A DNA stretch of 64,000 nucleotides, taken from NCBI RefSeq assembly GCF_000147875.1, contig NC_014507.1, positions 1,860,001 through 1,924,000 of the forward strand, given 5' to 3'. Position 1 is the first letter of the stretch. Each line of letters begins with the position of its first letter. The notes beneath the pieces are model-generated. The model had not been told where the DNA came from, made no database searches, and worked only from the letters and a program-made list of their open reading frames with translations. The DNA comes from Methanolacinia petrolearia DSM 11571 (GTDB lineage Archaea > Halobacteriota > Methanomicrobia > Methanomicrobiales > Methanomicrobiaceae). Of the stretch, positions 26,513 through 34,874 are shown piece by piece. The position numbers and the translations under genes were made by a program.

Positions 26513-26804
26513 GCCTAAATTCTTCGTTTATTCAGATTAGATCTGTTCATATTCCACGACCATTTTTCCGGAGATCTGAAACAATAACATCCTAAAATTC
26601 GATTTAAAATGAGATGAAAAATATCAAATCCGGACTCATCTGAATCTTACTTTTTTGGAGACACCAGGAGTCACAAAAATCCCGGATCCAACTTTGATTA
26701 TGATATTAGACCCATTTCGGTTATAATTTTTATTCCACGGATTCAGGGTCTCTGGCACTCTGTAAAATTTTCAGAAGAGCATAGGCTTGCAACAGAAAAA
26801 AAAT

Positions 26805-26955
26805 ACATCGATATAACAGCACGAGAATGCTCTCTTTTTTTAGGCGATGTTGTTGCCGGAGAGGCAGAAAATAACGCAATACAGGGCTTCTATGCGGACG
26901 TAAAAATTCGCGTTCTCACTGCTTTTAACGATTTATTTAAGTTTTACGTTATAGT
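26805..26955 (+). repeat. R1 dispersed structured repeat, copy C
   Basis: This is the most diverged copy: CGATATAACAGCACGAGAATG, then CTCTC, a T7 run, GGCGATGTTGTTGCC, GAGAG and AGGGCTTCTATGCGGACG. The outer stem is now CTCTC/GAGAG and the inner one GGC/GCC extended by GU pairs, so pairing is kept while bases differ from the other copies. It ends with an AT-rich TTTATTTAAG box and lies 44 bp before R2 copy 1. Confidence 0.65.
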
Positions 26956-26998
26956 CCTTTGATGTCTGAAATCTTTTTTACTGAAAAAAATCTCCTGG

Positions 26999-27342
26999 AA
27001 TACTATGGCTCTTCGTTAATCTGTGTGGATATAAAAGCAAGTATCATTACTTCTGACAACCCCTCGCCGCGAACCGCACAGCAGGTTCGCGGATCGGCCC
27101 CGACCTCGGGGCCTCTCAATTGTGATAGGCCGCACAGGGGATAGACACGTATCCCCTGAGCGGCGAGATGCGGTAAATTCATAGTGTGTATAGGAGCGAA
27201 ATATGTCAAAAAACAAATTCAGAAGCTCAGGGGACCCTCGCCGGTTCTCTGAGCGTGCCATGAGATGGTTATCTTAAGGCAAGGCCCTTGGGTAAGGCCG
27301 TCCAGCGGCCTTGGCCGCTGGTGCCGGGGTCGCCTGAGAAAG
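26999..27342 (+). ncRNA. R2 putative structured RNA, copy 1
   Basis: This GC-rich element stands out from AT-rich DNA. Its closed core (27055-27334, 280 nt) begins GACAACCCC and ends GGGGTCGCC, which can pair. Internal perfect hairpins are CGCGAACC/GGTTCGCG (from 27067), GGCCCCGA/TCGGGGCC, CAGGGGATA/TATCCCCTG, GCTCAGGGGACC/GGTTCTCTGAGC and CCAGCGGCC/GGCCGCTGG. Copy 2 near 53.3 kb has matching hairpins with compensatory changes. The conserved 5' part starts ATGGCTCTTC. No coding frame is shared. Strand is chosen from the shared order and an upstream TATA-like box; I do not recognise the family. Confidence 0.7.
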
Positions 27343-27647
27343 ACATGGTCATCAAGAGTCAAAAAGTTTGTTGGGATTAGGACAAGGAGTGGCGGGTCCT
27401 GATTTTTATATCAAATAAAACCTCATAGAGAGATTTCATAGGATTTCAACAAAGTAAAGTCGAAATTTCTTTTTTTTGACGATGATAGATCTACAGATCG
27501 ATAATATCGTAATTTCTGTTTGTACATTTTTTCGAATATCAGGAGAATAGAAAAAAATTAATTTAAGCCCGGATGTTCCCCGAATTTTGGTAAAAATTAA
27601 TAATTTTTGAAATTTTTCAGACAGTCAACGTGAGCTCCAACAATCGC

Positions 27648-27670
27648 ATAAACCATATGATGCTATATTT
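27648..27670 (-). repeat. 23-bp inverted repeat, right copy
   Basis: This is the exact reverse complement of 24844-24866. It may mark the right limit of an accessory element or be a protein binding site. No target-site duplication is visible next to either copy. Confidence 0.7.
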
Positions 27671-27810
27671 TTGCCTTGAGAGAAATTCAAAATAAAACCG
27701 TCGAGTCAAACAAAAACCCGAAATCAAAAAACGGTTTATCGGATCTCCTGCATCAGCTCCGGAGATACCGGGAAAAATTGAATAAAACAAAACACCCCAT
27801 ATAATGAATA

Positions 27811-28626
27811 ATGGAAGAAGAACCTGAATCTCAGGATTTCAATAACATAGATCCGGTGGAAGTTGATCCTGAAAAGGACAGCATCGAACAGCCGGACCCT
27901 GGCGATATACCGGATATCGATATAAATAACGAAGAGACGGATGATACCGCAGACAAACACAAAACAACAGAGCCCGGGATCCTTAATCTAAACGAAATTG
28001 ATAATCCGATGGATCAGCCTGAAAGGAAACCTCTCTCTGAAGAGGATCTTCAAAGAATAAACAAATATAAAAAATTCAAAAAAGTTGACGGTTCGGCATA
28101 CAGGCGTGTAAACCAGTTTCTAAGAAAACACACATATATCACTGCAAGAGAATGGGCAATCGCGAGGCTATGTTCAGATTTTACAACAAGGGGCGGAGCC
28201 GAGATGACATTTATCGGCGAAAACCTTCCCAATCTCGTCCCGTTCATGATTGATACATATACCCCGCAGGCAGTCAACCAGGCAAGAAGCTCCTTCAAAC
28301 GAAAGGTGCGGAAATCAGGTGCAACCTTTTTTTATGGAGCATTATGCGGTTTTTTTACAGCCGACGAACTTGACGACATTCTTTTTGAATCCAGTGAAAT
28401 CGCCCGTTTCCTCCTTGAGATCGAGGGTACTGCCGTAGATATCGATGACGAGATCGATATCGAAGACAGGATTACTGAGGTGATGAGAAGCGTGGCCGAA
28501 GCAGCATCGATGCTCAGAACCGGTAATTCCCCTAATTCCGACAATTCGGAAAAAAGAGACAGGAAAATATCCCTGGATGAGCCTGAAGATGACGATGAAG
28601 AATACCCCGATGACATCAATGAATGA
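27811..28626 (+). CDS. DUF5806 family protein with acidic flanks
   Basis: This 271-residue protein has a very acidic N-terminus (residues 1-80, mostly Glu, Asp, Pro and Asn), a conserved core (about 83-235) and an acidic tail. The core contains YKKFKKVDGSAYRRVNQFLRKHTYITAREWAIARLCSDF and YTPQAVNQARSSFKRKVRKSGATFFYGALCGFFTADELDDI. It matches a euryarchaeal family without known function (DUF5806) also common in haloarchaea. The helical core suggests a nucleic-acid or protein binding role, untested. Confidence 0.75.
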   Translation: MEEEPESQDFNNIDPVEVDPEKDSIEQPDPGDIPDIDINNEETDDTADKHKTTEPGILNLNEIDNPMDQPERKPLSEEDLQRINKYKKFKKVDGSAYRRVNQFLRKHTYITAREWAIARLCSDFTTRGGAEMTFIGENLPNLVPFMIDTYTPQAVNQARSSFKRKVRKSGATFFYGALCGFFTADELDDILFESSEIARFLLEIEGTAVDIDDEIDIEDRITEVMRSVAEAASMLRTGNSPNSDNSEKRDRKISLDEPEDDDEEYPDDINE

Positions 28627-28917
28627 AATCATATTCTTCAGGCATTCCCAATCCCAAAAAAAGTCCTTTTCTTGTTCCATTTTTCAAATACAAAAATAAT
28701 CAGATGAATTGTCCCGGTTAAAATCTGTACCGTCCGGTAAAGTAGAAACTGTTCATACACCAATTGCTGCGATATATTTCAATTCAGTATAGACATGAAT
28801 ATTTTTCATCCCCGGGATCTTGCCACGCCTACAAGTAAAATCAAATTTGAATCAACTGTTGTTATACAAATATCCAAAAACAGATTTACCTTCCACTTCA
28901 TATCATATACCGGTACA

Positions 28918-30273
28918 ATGGCTTCAGAAAAAGCAGAAAAGAAATTATTCGGAACAAACGGTGCAAGAGGGGTTACCGGAAAGGACATGACACCCGATCT
29001 TGTCATGAGAATCGGTCTTTCACTGAGCAAAATAAGAAAAGGGAAGATTGCAGTCGGCATGGACACCCGGACTTCGGGCCCCTCCCTGAAATCTGCCATA
29101 AAAGCCGGACTGCTTGCGGGCGGATGCGATGTCGTCGACCTGGGAATTTTACCCACGCCTGCCCTGCAGTATATTGTAAAATTACATTTCGATGCAGGCG
29201 CCATGATTACTGCATCCCATAATCCCCCTGAATATAACGGCGTTAAAATAATCGACTCGGACGGAACGGAATTCAGCGATGAAGATACGATAAAACTTGA
29301 AGGGATCCTTTTCTCGGGCGATTATGAGCTCAAAGAATGGACAGGAGTAGGTAAGGAATCCTGTGCAAACGAGATGCTCGATGAATACACTGATGCTATA
29401 TGCAGCCGGATCGAAAAACTTGAAAAACCGCTGACCGTTGCAGTCGATCCCGGATCGGGCCCCGCATGCCTGACGACCGAAAAAATTCTCACCGGAATCG
29501 GATGCAGGGTTCATACTATAAACGGGCAGATGGACGGATTCTTCCCGGGGAGAATGCCCGAACCCTCACCCGAGGGTTTGAAGCCCCTTGCAGAACTTGT
29601 ACTTGCAACAAATTCCGCTTTCGGGGTAGCGCATGACGGAGATGCGGACAGGGCCGTGTTCATAGACGACAAAGGTGAATACCTTGAAGAGAACGAAGAA
29701 TTCGCCCTCATGCAGAAATATGCCTGCCGCAACAACCCCGGGGGAGTTGTAGTAACGCCTGTAAGCACTTCAAAGGTTGCAGAAATTATAGCGGCCGAAT
29801 ACAACTGCCGTGTCGAGTATACCAGAGTGGGAAGCATCTCAGTTGCAAGGAAGATGATTGAACTTGCAGAAAAAGGGGAAAACGTCGTATTCGGCGGAGA
29901 AGGAAACGGCGGACTGATATTCCCCGGACACCAGCACTGCCGTGACGGAGGGATGACGGCGGCAGCAATGGCCTCTTTGATCTCAACAGAAGGAAGACCA
30001 CTCTCTGAATTAAGAAAAGATCTTCCCAAACTCGTAATGCTCAAGGATAAGATATTCAGCGACAATCATACCGAAATTCTGAATAAAGCGACCAAATCAT
30101 TTTCAGGTGAAGAGATCGATCTTACCGACGGAGTAAGAATCAACAGAAAAGACGGCAGATGGGCTCTGCTCCGCCCGTCCGGAACGGAGCCGTTTATGAG
30201 ATTATATGTAGAGGCGCCTGAAAAAGATGCAGCAGAGTCATTCAGGGAAGAGATCCTGAAATCAATAAACTAA
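28918..30273 (+). CDS. glmM: Phosphoglucosamine/phosphohexomutase
   Basis: This 451-residue alpha-D-phosphohexomutase has the N-terminal KLFGTNGARGVTG, the phosphoserine loop MITASHNPPEYNG (near 95), the metal-binding AHDGDADRAVF (near 240), the sugar loop GGEGNGGLIF and the phosphate-binding RPSGTEPFMRLY near the end. The archaeal family interconverts glucosamine-6-P and glucosamine-1-P for UDP-GlcNAc, though phosphomannomutase activity is possible. A frame reaching back to 28795 adds 41 non-family residues; the ATG at 28918 fits the family start. Confidence 0.9.
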   Translation: MASEKAEKKLFGTNGARGVTGKDMTPDLVMRIGLSLSKIRKGKIAVGMDTRTSGPSLKSAIKAGLLAGGCDVVDLGILPTPALQYIVKLHFDAGAMITASHNPPEYNGVKIIDSDGTEFSDEDTIKLEGILFSGDYELKEWTGVGKESCANEMLDEYTDAICSRIEKLEKPLTVAVDPGSGPACLTTEKILTGIGCRVHTINGQMDGFFPGRMPEPSPEGLKPLAELVLATNSAFGVAHDGDADRAVFIDDKGEYLEENEEFALMQKYACRNNPGGVVVTPVSTSKVAEIIAAEYNCRVEYTRVGSISVARKMIELAEKGENVVFGGEGNGGLIFPGHQHCRDGGMTAAAMASLISTEGRPLSELRKDLPKLVMLKDKIFSDNHTEILNKATKSFSGEEIDLTDGVRINRKDGRWALLRPSGTEPFMRLYVEAPEKDAAESFREEILKSIN

Positions 30274-30344
30274 ACAGATTACTTTTTTTAAAAAAAATAT
30301 AACAATAAATTATTCTTCTTTTTAATTTTGAGATTATGAGTGAC

Positions 30345-30377
30345 AAGTATTACAATTAATTCGAATCAGTAATACTT
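30345..30377 (+). promoter_or_regulatory. Inverted repeat operator ahead of the nickel/cobalt transporter
   Basis: AAGTATTAC, 15 nt, GTAATACTT forms a perfect 9-bp dyad 39 bp before nikM. A TATA-like TTATTTACA follows directly (about 30377-30386), so a bound repressor would block TBP/TFB. The layout resembles bacterial NikR operators (GTATGA, 16 nt, TCATAC), and nickel control is a reasonable inference. No nikR gene is in the window. Confidence 0.55.
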
Positions 30378-30415
30378 ATTTACAATAATGTCATATTGCT
30401 TAATTGTTGGTAAAG

Positions 30416-31066
30416 ATGCATATTCCTGACGCATTTATGCCGCTGCCACAAGCAGCAGTTTACTGGTTGCTGGCAATAATTTTTATTGCCCTCGCACTCA
30501 AATGGGCGCGAAAAGAATTGAATGAAGATAAAATTCCTCTTGTTGCTGTTCTTGCCGCTGGAATTTTTGCCATACAGGCATTTAACCTGCCTGTAGGTAT
30601 GGGAACCTCGGGGCACCTTGTAGGAGGAGCCCTCGCTGCAATAGTCCTCGGTTCTCCATACGCTGCAGTATTCATACTGACGATTGTCCTTATCATCCAG
30701 GGAGTAATATTCGGTGACGGAGGGATTACCACCATGGGTGCCAACATCATCAACATGGGCGTTATCGGTGGTTTTGTCGGATTTTATTCGTTCCAGGGAC
30801 TCAAATCGGTAACAAAGAACGTTTATATCTCTGCCGGAATTGCAGCATGGCTTGCATGCTTCATAGCCGCGCTTGCATGTGCAATTGAGATGGCAATCGC
30901 CGGAACATTCCCGCTCATTGCCGGAATGACAGCAATGGGTATCTACCATGCTGCAATAGGCGTGATTGAAGGTATCATTACTGCGGTTGCGATATACCTC
31001 ATACATAATGTAAGACCGGATCTACTGTCATTTGACACGAAAAGCGGTACGGAGGCACCGGCATGA
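30416..31066 (+). CDS. nikM: ECF transporter substrate-binding membrane protein NikM/CbiM
   Basis: This protein of about 216 residues begins [12 protein letters not shown]; the free N-terminal Met-His of this family is part of the metal site, so the ATG at 30416 is preferred over a TTG 12 bp upstream. It has about six membrane segments and the conserved [17 protein letters not shown] and [18 protein letters not shown]. It is the metal-specific S component of a NikMNQO/CbiMNQO importer. Nickel for F430 and hydrogenases or cobalt for corrinoids are both plausible; the PDGLE partner favours nickel. Confidence 0.9.
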   Translation: MHIPDAFMPLPQAAVYWLLAIIFIALALKWARKELNEDKIPLVAVLAAGIFAIQAFNLPVGMGTSGHLVGGALAAIVLGSPYAAVFILTIVLIIQGVIFGDGGITTMGANIINMGVIGGFVGFYSFQGLKSVTKNVYISAGIAAWLACFIAALACAIEMAIAGTFPLIAGMTAMGIYHAAIGVIEGIITAVAIYLIHNVRPDLLSFDTKSGTEAPA

Positions 31067-31404
31067 TGGACAATAAGAAATTTATGATCATAGGTATCAT
31101 CGTTGCCCTGATTATTGGGATCCTGGCGGTATTCCTTGCATCAGGTGATCCCGACGGTCTGGAGAGCACCGCGCTTGTAGTACAGGATGAAAAATCTATT
31201 CTCGGTGCATCGCCCGAAGACGGGGATGCCGAGGCAATAGGTACCGGAACATTCACATATGAGTCTCCGCTTCCCGACTATACGATGGGTGAAAGTGCCG
31301 GAACGGCAGGTGCTATTGTCGCCCTGATCATAGGAATCTTCATCACCTTTGGTCTGATCATAGGCGTAACCTGGGCGGTCACATCAAAAACCTCAAAATC
31401 ATAG
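31063..31404 (+). CDS. nikN: PDGLE-domain subunit of the nickel/cobalt ECF transporter
   Basis: This 113-residue protein has two membrane helices (about 6-24 and 82-106) around an extracellular stretch with [11 protein letters not shown] near residue 29, the motif that names the PDGLE family. It overlaps nikM by 4 nt (ATGA). This subunit is associated with NikM-type importers and is thought to help metal loading. It is followed 18 bp later by the ATPase gene. Confidence 0.88.
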   Translation: MMDNKKFMIIGIIVALIIGILAVFLASGDPDGLESTALVVQDEKSILGASPEDGDAEAIGTGTFTYESPLPDYTMGESAGTAGAIVALIIGIFITFGLIIGVTWAVTSKTSKS

Positions 31405-31422
31405 AAAACAACCTTTTTTTAA

Positions 31423-32256
31423 ATGCATATTCTGGAAACACGAAACCTGAAGTACTCATATAATAACGACATAGAGGCACTGAAGGGAATAAATTTTATC
31501 GCCGGCAGAAAGCAGAAGATCGCGATAATAGGTGCGAACGGCGCAGGCAAGAGCACCCTGTTCAAACACTTCAACGGAATCCTGACACCATCCTCCGGCG
31601 AAGTTCTTGTCCACGGTGAGCCAATATCAAAATCCAATTTAAAGGAGATTAGGAAGACTGTAGGGATCGTTTTCCAGAACTCTGATGACCAGATCTTCTC
31701 TCCGACCGTCGAAGAGGATATTGCATTCGGGCCAACCAATCTCGGCCTTGATGAAGAGACAATTCAGCACAGGGTAAACGAGACACTAAGACTTCTGTCG
31801 ATCGAACACCTCAGGGACAGGGTTCCGCATCATCTCAGCGGAGGAGAGAAAAAAAGAGTTGCCATTGCAGGAGTCCTTGCAATGGAGCCCCAGGTTATCG
31901 TCCTCGACGAGCCTACCGCGGGGCTCGATCCCCGCGGGGTAAAAGATCTGATAGGTTTCTTAAACGAGCTTCCGGAAAAATACGGTATGACGATTATCTT
32001 CTCCACGCATTCCGTAGAACTTGTACCGGAGATTGCCGATTATGTATATGTTCTGGATAAAGGGGCGATTGTTGCACAGGGCGGAGTCAGGGATGTGTTC
32101 GGCAACGAGGAACTTCTGAATGAAATAGGCCTCGAAGTGCCTGTTTTCCCAAGACTGATCAAATCTCTCAACAGGAGAGGAATGAATATCGATATGGCAT
32201 TTACATTTGATGAAACAGAAGATGCCATTGCAAGGGAATTCAGCAGATTGAAATGA
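31423..32256 (+). CDS. nikO: ECF transporter ATPase (NikO/CbiO)
   Basis: This 277-residue ABC ATPase has Walker A GANGAGKSTLFKHF (near 38), the Q-loop VFQNSDDQIFSPTVEEDIAFG, the signature HLSGGEKKRVAIA, Walker B VIVLDEPTAGLD and the H-loop FSTHS. The Q-loop FQNxDDQ pattern is characteristic of the CbiO/EcfA group. It powers metal uptake with the T component encoded next; the two genes overlap by 4 nt. Confidence 0.94.
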   Translation: MHILETRNLKYSYNNDIEALKGINFIAGRKQKIAIIGANGAGKSTLFKHFNGILTPSSGEVLVHGEPISKSNLKEIRKTVGIVFQNSDDQIFSPTVEEDIAFGPTNLGLDEETIQHRVNETLRLLSIEHLRDRVPHHLSGGEKKRVAIAGVLAMEPQVIVLDEPTAGLDPRGVKDLIGFLNELPEKYGMTIIFSTHSVELVPEIADYVYVLDKGAIVAQGGVRDVFGNEELLNEIGLEVPVFPRLIKSLNRRGMNIDMAFTFDETEDAIAREFSRLK

Positions 32257-33071
32257 TCGAAGAATTGTATGCCATCGAAAAACTGGCAATGGGAACCAGC
32301 CCAATACACATTCTCGATTCAAGAATAAAGATCATAATCTGTTTTGCCGCAATTATTGCAATGGTTGCATATCCATATTCTGTTTCCGTATGGATTCCGG
32401 GGTTGCTCTTCTTTTTATTCTTCCTGATGCTCTGGGTGATCTCGGAGCTGCCCGTAACAACATACCTGAAAAGACTGGTTATGATCCTGCCGTTCGGGAT
32501 ATTTATTATACTCTTCCAGATATTCTTTGAAAACAGTCACTATGATACTTTTACAGTGCTGGTGCCCCTTCCGCTCGGCATAAACATATACAGCGAATCC
32601 GTCGAATTCGCAGCGATACTGTTTGTAAAATTCATCATATGCATCTCCTTCATAATTCTTCTGTCATCAACCACCCCGATGCAGAACCTGCTCACGGGCG
32701 CCAGAAGGCTGGGGCTTCCGCCGGAATTCGCCCTTGTAATTGGCCTCATGATCAGGTACCTTTTCGTCTTTGCTGAAATGTTCGGCAGGGTGATGAATGT
32801 ATTCGAGACAAAATGCTTCAACTCCTTCGACAGATCCCTGCCGTACAAGTACAGGCTGAAGATACTCGGATATACTGTGGGAACGATGTTCATCAGGTCA
32901 TATGAACAGGGGGAGCGGACATATATCAGCATGCTATGCAGGGGCTACTCGAAGGATTCATACCTTCAGATCAGCAAAAAGGAGATCAAACCGGGGGAAT
33001 GGATTATTGTCTGTATTGCCCTTATGTTCATTATCATGGTTCCGCTGGTCGGATATTTTTCAGGAATTTAG
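32253..33071 (+). CDS. nikQ: ECF transporter transmembrane component (NikQ/CbiQ)
   Basis: This 272-residue membrane protein has about five helices (residues 25-60, 68-90, 105-130, 150-175, 245-268) and the EcfT signatures ARRLGLPPEFALVIGLMIRYLFVFAEM and SMLCRGY, the coupling helices that contact the ATPase. It begins EELYAIEKLAMGTSPIHILDSRIKI. As last gene of the transporter operon it is convergent with mntP, overlapping by 4 nt at the stops. Confidence 0.9.
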   Translation: MIEELYAIEKLAMGTSPIHILDSRIKIIICFAAIIAMVAYPYSVSVWIPGLLFFLFFLMLWVISELPVTTYLKRLVMILPFGIFIILFQIFFENSHYDTFTVLVPLPLGINIYSESVEFAAILFVKFIICISFIILLSSTTPMQNLLTGARRLGLPPEFALVIGLMIRYLFVFAEMFGRVMNVFETKCFNSFDRSLPYKYRLKILGYTVGTMFIRSYEQGERTYISMLCRGYSKDSYLQISKKEIKPGEWIIVCIALMFIIMVPLVGYFSGI

Positions 33072-33619
33072 ATACTCTCAATAATAATTTTTATTCCAAG
33101 GAGAATCAGTATACATCCTCCGATTATCTCCGCTCTCTTCCCGATCACATCGCCGAACTTTCCGCCCAGGTTATACCCTGCCAGAGAAAGAACCAGTGTT
33201 ACGATCGCGATAATAAATGCAGGAGCAAGAATATCCATATCCAGAAATGCGAATGAAAGACCCACAGCAAGCGAATCGATACTTGTGGCGATGCCGAGGA
33301 TAATAAGAACCAGGGGGGCAGTCAGATCGAATACCTTCTCTTCAGTGCCGTAGAATCCTTCATAAATCATCTTCAGGCCGATTGCCAGTAGAAGAATAAA
33401 TGCAATCCAGTGATCGTAACTCGATATGAGATCATTGAAATTTCTTCCGGCGAACCAGCCGAGGATACACATTCCTCCCTGGAATCCGCCGAATACAACG
33501 GCCAGTTTTATTGAAGTAGGAAATTTATTTGATCTCTCGCATACTCCTGCAGATACTGAAACGGCAAAGGCATCCATAGCAAGCCCAACGGCTATAGCAA
33601 AAATGAATAATGTATCCAT
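33068..33619 (-). CDS. mntP: Manganese efflux pump MntP
   Basis: This 183-residue protein has six membrane helices and duplicated acidic membrane motifs: AVGLAMDAFAVSVSAG (first repeat) and GIATSIDSLAVGLSFAF (second repeat), as in MntP (formerly DUF204). In Escherichia coli this protein exports Mn2+ and is controlled by a yybP-ykoY riboswitch; no such element was recognised here. Mn2+ specificity is therefore family inference. Minus strand, convergent with the nickel/cobalt transporter. Confidence 0.88.
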   Translation of the reverse strand: MDTLFIFAIAVGLAMDAFAVSVSAGVCERSNKFPTSIKLAVVFGGFQGGMCILGWFAGRNFNDLISSYDHWIAFILLLAIGLKMIYEGFYGTEEKVFDLTAPLVLIILGIATSIDSLAVGLSFAFLDMDILAPAFIIAIVTLVLSLAGYNLGGKFGDVIGKRAEIIGGCILILLGIKIIIESI

Positions 33620-33628
33620 ATTCCGGGC

Positions 33629-33898
33629 CTAATTTTTTCTATACTTTGCCGCTTCCTCAGGATTTCTCACCTTAAGGAGGAATGTCCCGTGGCAGGGCTT
33701 TGTATACGGAAATATGAGGTCCTCTCCGTCAAGAGCAATATATACAGGAGGTATCCCGATTATATGAACATCAAAGATCTTGTGACCCGGTTTTACCTCA
33801 TGAAGTTCGGAATAGTGCTTCTTCTGGTACTCGCGGCATTCCGCAAAACTTGCATTCCTTAGCAAGACCTCATATGGCGTCTTTTCTATACAGCCCAT
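33629..33898 (-). CDS. DUF1894 methanogen-specific protein
   Basis: This 89-residue protein matches DUF1894: MGCIEKTPYEVLLRNASFAECREYQKK, then PGHKIFDVHIIGIPPVYIALDGEDLIFPYTKPCHGTFLLKV. The family is found in methanogens and has no defined role. The gene overlaps the DUF1890 gene upstream by 13 bp, so the two proteins probably work together. The conserved Cys residues (C3, C21 and C69 of PCHGTF) could bind metal, but this is speculative. Confidence 0.82.
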   Translation of the reverse strand: MGCIEKTPYEVLLRNASFAECREYQKKHYSELHEVKPGHKIFDVHIIGIPPVYIALDGEDLIFPYTKPCHGTFLLKVRNPEEAAKYRKN

Positions 33899-34353
33899 TT
33901 CATCACCCTGTCTATCTCTTTAATAAGCGGTTTGGGATTATGAACGGCCTCGGCCGAGATAATTCTTGAAGAAAAGTCTATCAGTTTCACCATCTCATCG
34001 TACTCTTTTCCAAAGACCACAGGGATAACTTCGCACTCAAGAATTTCGTTCATTGTTGCGGCATATGCAACTCCCGAATCGTTGTGGATGAACACAAAAC
34101 AGAGATCGTAATTCTCTCCTTCATCGACAATTCTGGCAACTTCGGAATCGATGTTCTTCAACTCTCCTATATAATACAGGCCGGGATCTGAATATTTTAT
34201 GATCATATCGGCTGCAGGTGTTCCGGCAGCAACAGGTTTGTAGCCCTCCTCCTTCAGCTTATATGAAATATAGAGCACAGCAGGAGTCTGAACAGGTACC
34301 TGCGGACACCCCATAACAAGAAGAACTTTTTTTTCATCTTCAGTACTCATCAT
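33886..34353 (-). CDS. DUF1890 methanogen-specific protein
   Basis: This protein of about 155 residues has a Rossmann-like pattern: KKVLLVMGCPQVPVQTPAVLYISYKLKEEGYKPVAAGTPAA, then YDLCFVFIHNDSGVAYAATMNEILECEVIPVVFG. It matches DUF1890, restricted to methanogens and encoded next to DUF1894. The function is unknown; association with one-carbon metabolism is plausible only from distribution. A run of ATG codons (and a TTG at 34356) leaves the exact start uncertain by one or two residues. Confidence 0.82.
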   Translation of the reverse strand: MMSTEDEKKVLLVMGCPQVPVQTPAVLYISYKLKEEGYKPVAAGTPAADMIIKYSDPGLYYIGELKNIDSEVARIVDEGENYDLCFVFIHNDSGVAYAATMNEILECEVIPVVFGKEYDEMVKLIDFSSRIISAEAVHNPKPLIKEIDRVMKWAV

Positions 34354-34439
34354 CAATCACACGGACCAATTTTATTCGGTTTCACTCTTATTTATACATA
34401 TAAATATTAAATATTATAATACCCCGATAACCGACCCGG

Positions 34440-34874
34440 ATGAGTAAAATGAAAGATACGAATATAGAGATCTCAATTATAAAGGACTGGAACATCGAAG
34501 AGATTATTGATCTCTACAGAGAAGGAGGATGGTGGAAGGAAGAATGGGATCCGGATGAGATCAAACCGCTGATCAGCGGAAGCTTCCTGTTTGCAGTAGC
34601 CATCAACAAAAAGAACAGGGCAGTAGGTATGGGGAGAGTGATCTCGGACGGTTCATCGGACGGATATGTTCAGGATCTTGTGGTCCGTTCGGATTACAGG
34701 GGTACTGGTCTTGGCAGACGCATTTTAAAGACCCTGGTTGCTGAATCCAGGAAACGCGGGTTAAGCTGGATAGGTCTTATAGCCGAACCAGGAACCTCGA
34801 AGTTTTATGAAAAGGAAGGATTTTCAATAATGGACGATCATATTCCAATGGTTTTAAGGTTCTACGATGATTGA
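34440..34874 (+). CDS. GNAT family N-acetyltransferase
   Basis: This 144-residue protein has the GNAT acetyl-CoA motif VVRSDYRGTGLGRRILKTLVAESRKRGLSWIGLIAEPG, with FYEKEGF near the end. The N-terminus (DWNIEEIIDLYREGGWW) is typical of a small subfamily of uncharacterised acetyltransferases. It overlaps the next gene by 8 nt. TATA-like AT-rich DNA (ATATAAATATTAAATATT) lies at about 34395-34415. Substrate unknown. Confidence 0.85.
   Translation: MSKMKDTNIEISIIKDWNIEEIIDLYREGGWWKEEWDPDEIKPLISGSFLFAVAINKKNRAVGMGRVISDGSSDGYVQDLVVRSDYRGTGLGRRILKTLVAESRKRGLSWIGLIAEPGTSKFYEKEGFSIMDDHIPMVLRFYDD

Larger units (their letters stand above)
26513..27810. other. Intergenic region with R1-C and R2 copy 1
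   Basis: This 1.3-kb stretch has no convincing protein gene. It contains R1 copy C (26805-26955), the GC-rich structured element R2 copy 1 (26999-27342) and the right 23-bp inverted repeat (27648-27670). The rest is AT-rich. Short frames crossing R2 come from its GC-rich hairpins and are not coding. Confidence 0.6.

Noticed and set aside
25085-26955. R1 pair as terminal inverted repeats of a transposon
   Set aside because: Copies B and C are too diverged and do not lie at a clear boundary. No target-site duplication is visible, and three other R1 copies stand alone.
26999-27342. R2 as RNase P RNA, SRP RNA, tmRNA or rRNA fragment
   Set aside because: The conserved GAGGAAAGUC-type core of RNase P and the SRP helix 8 loop motifs are absent, no CCA-like or rRNA-like conserved segments are seen, and two copies in 64 kb would be unusual.
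28795-28917. 41-residue N-terminal extension of GlmM
   Set aside because: The extension has no family similarity, and the ATG at 28918 places the conserved KLFGTNGARG at the normal distance from the start.
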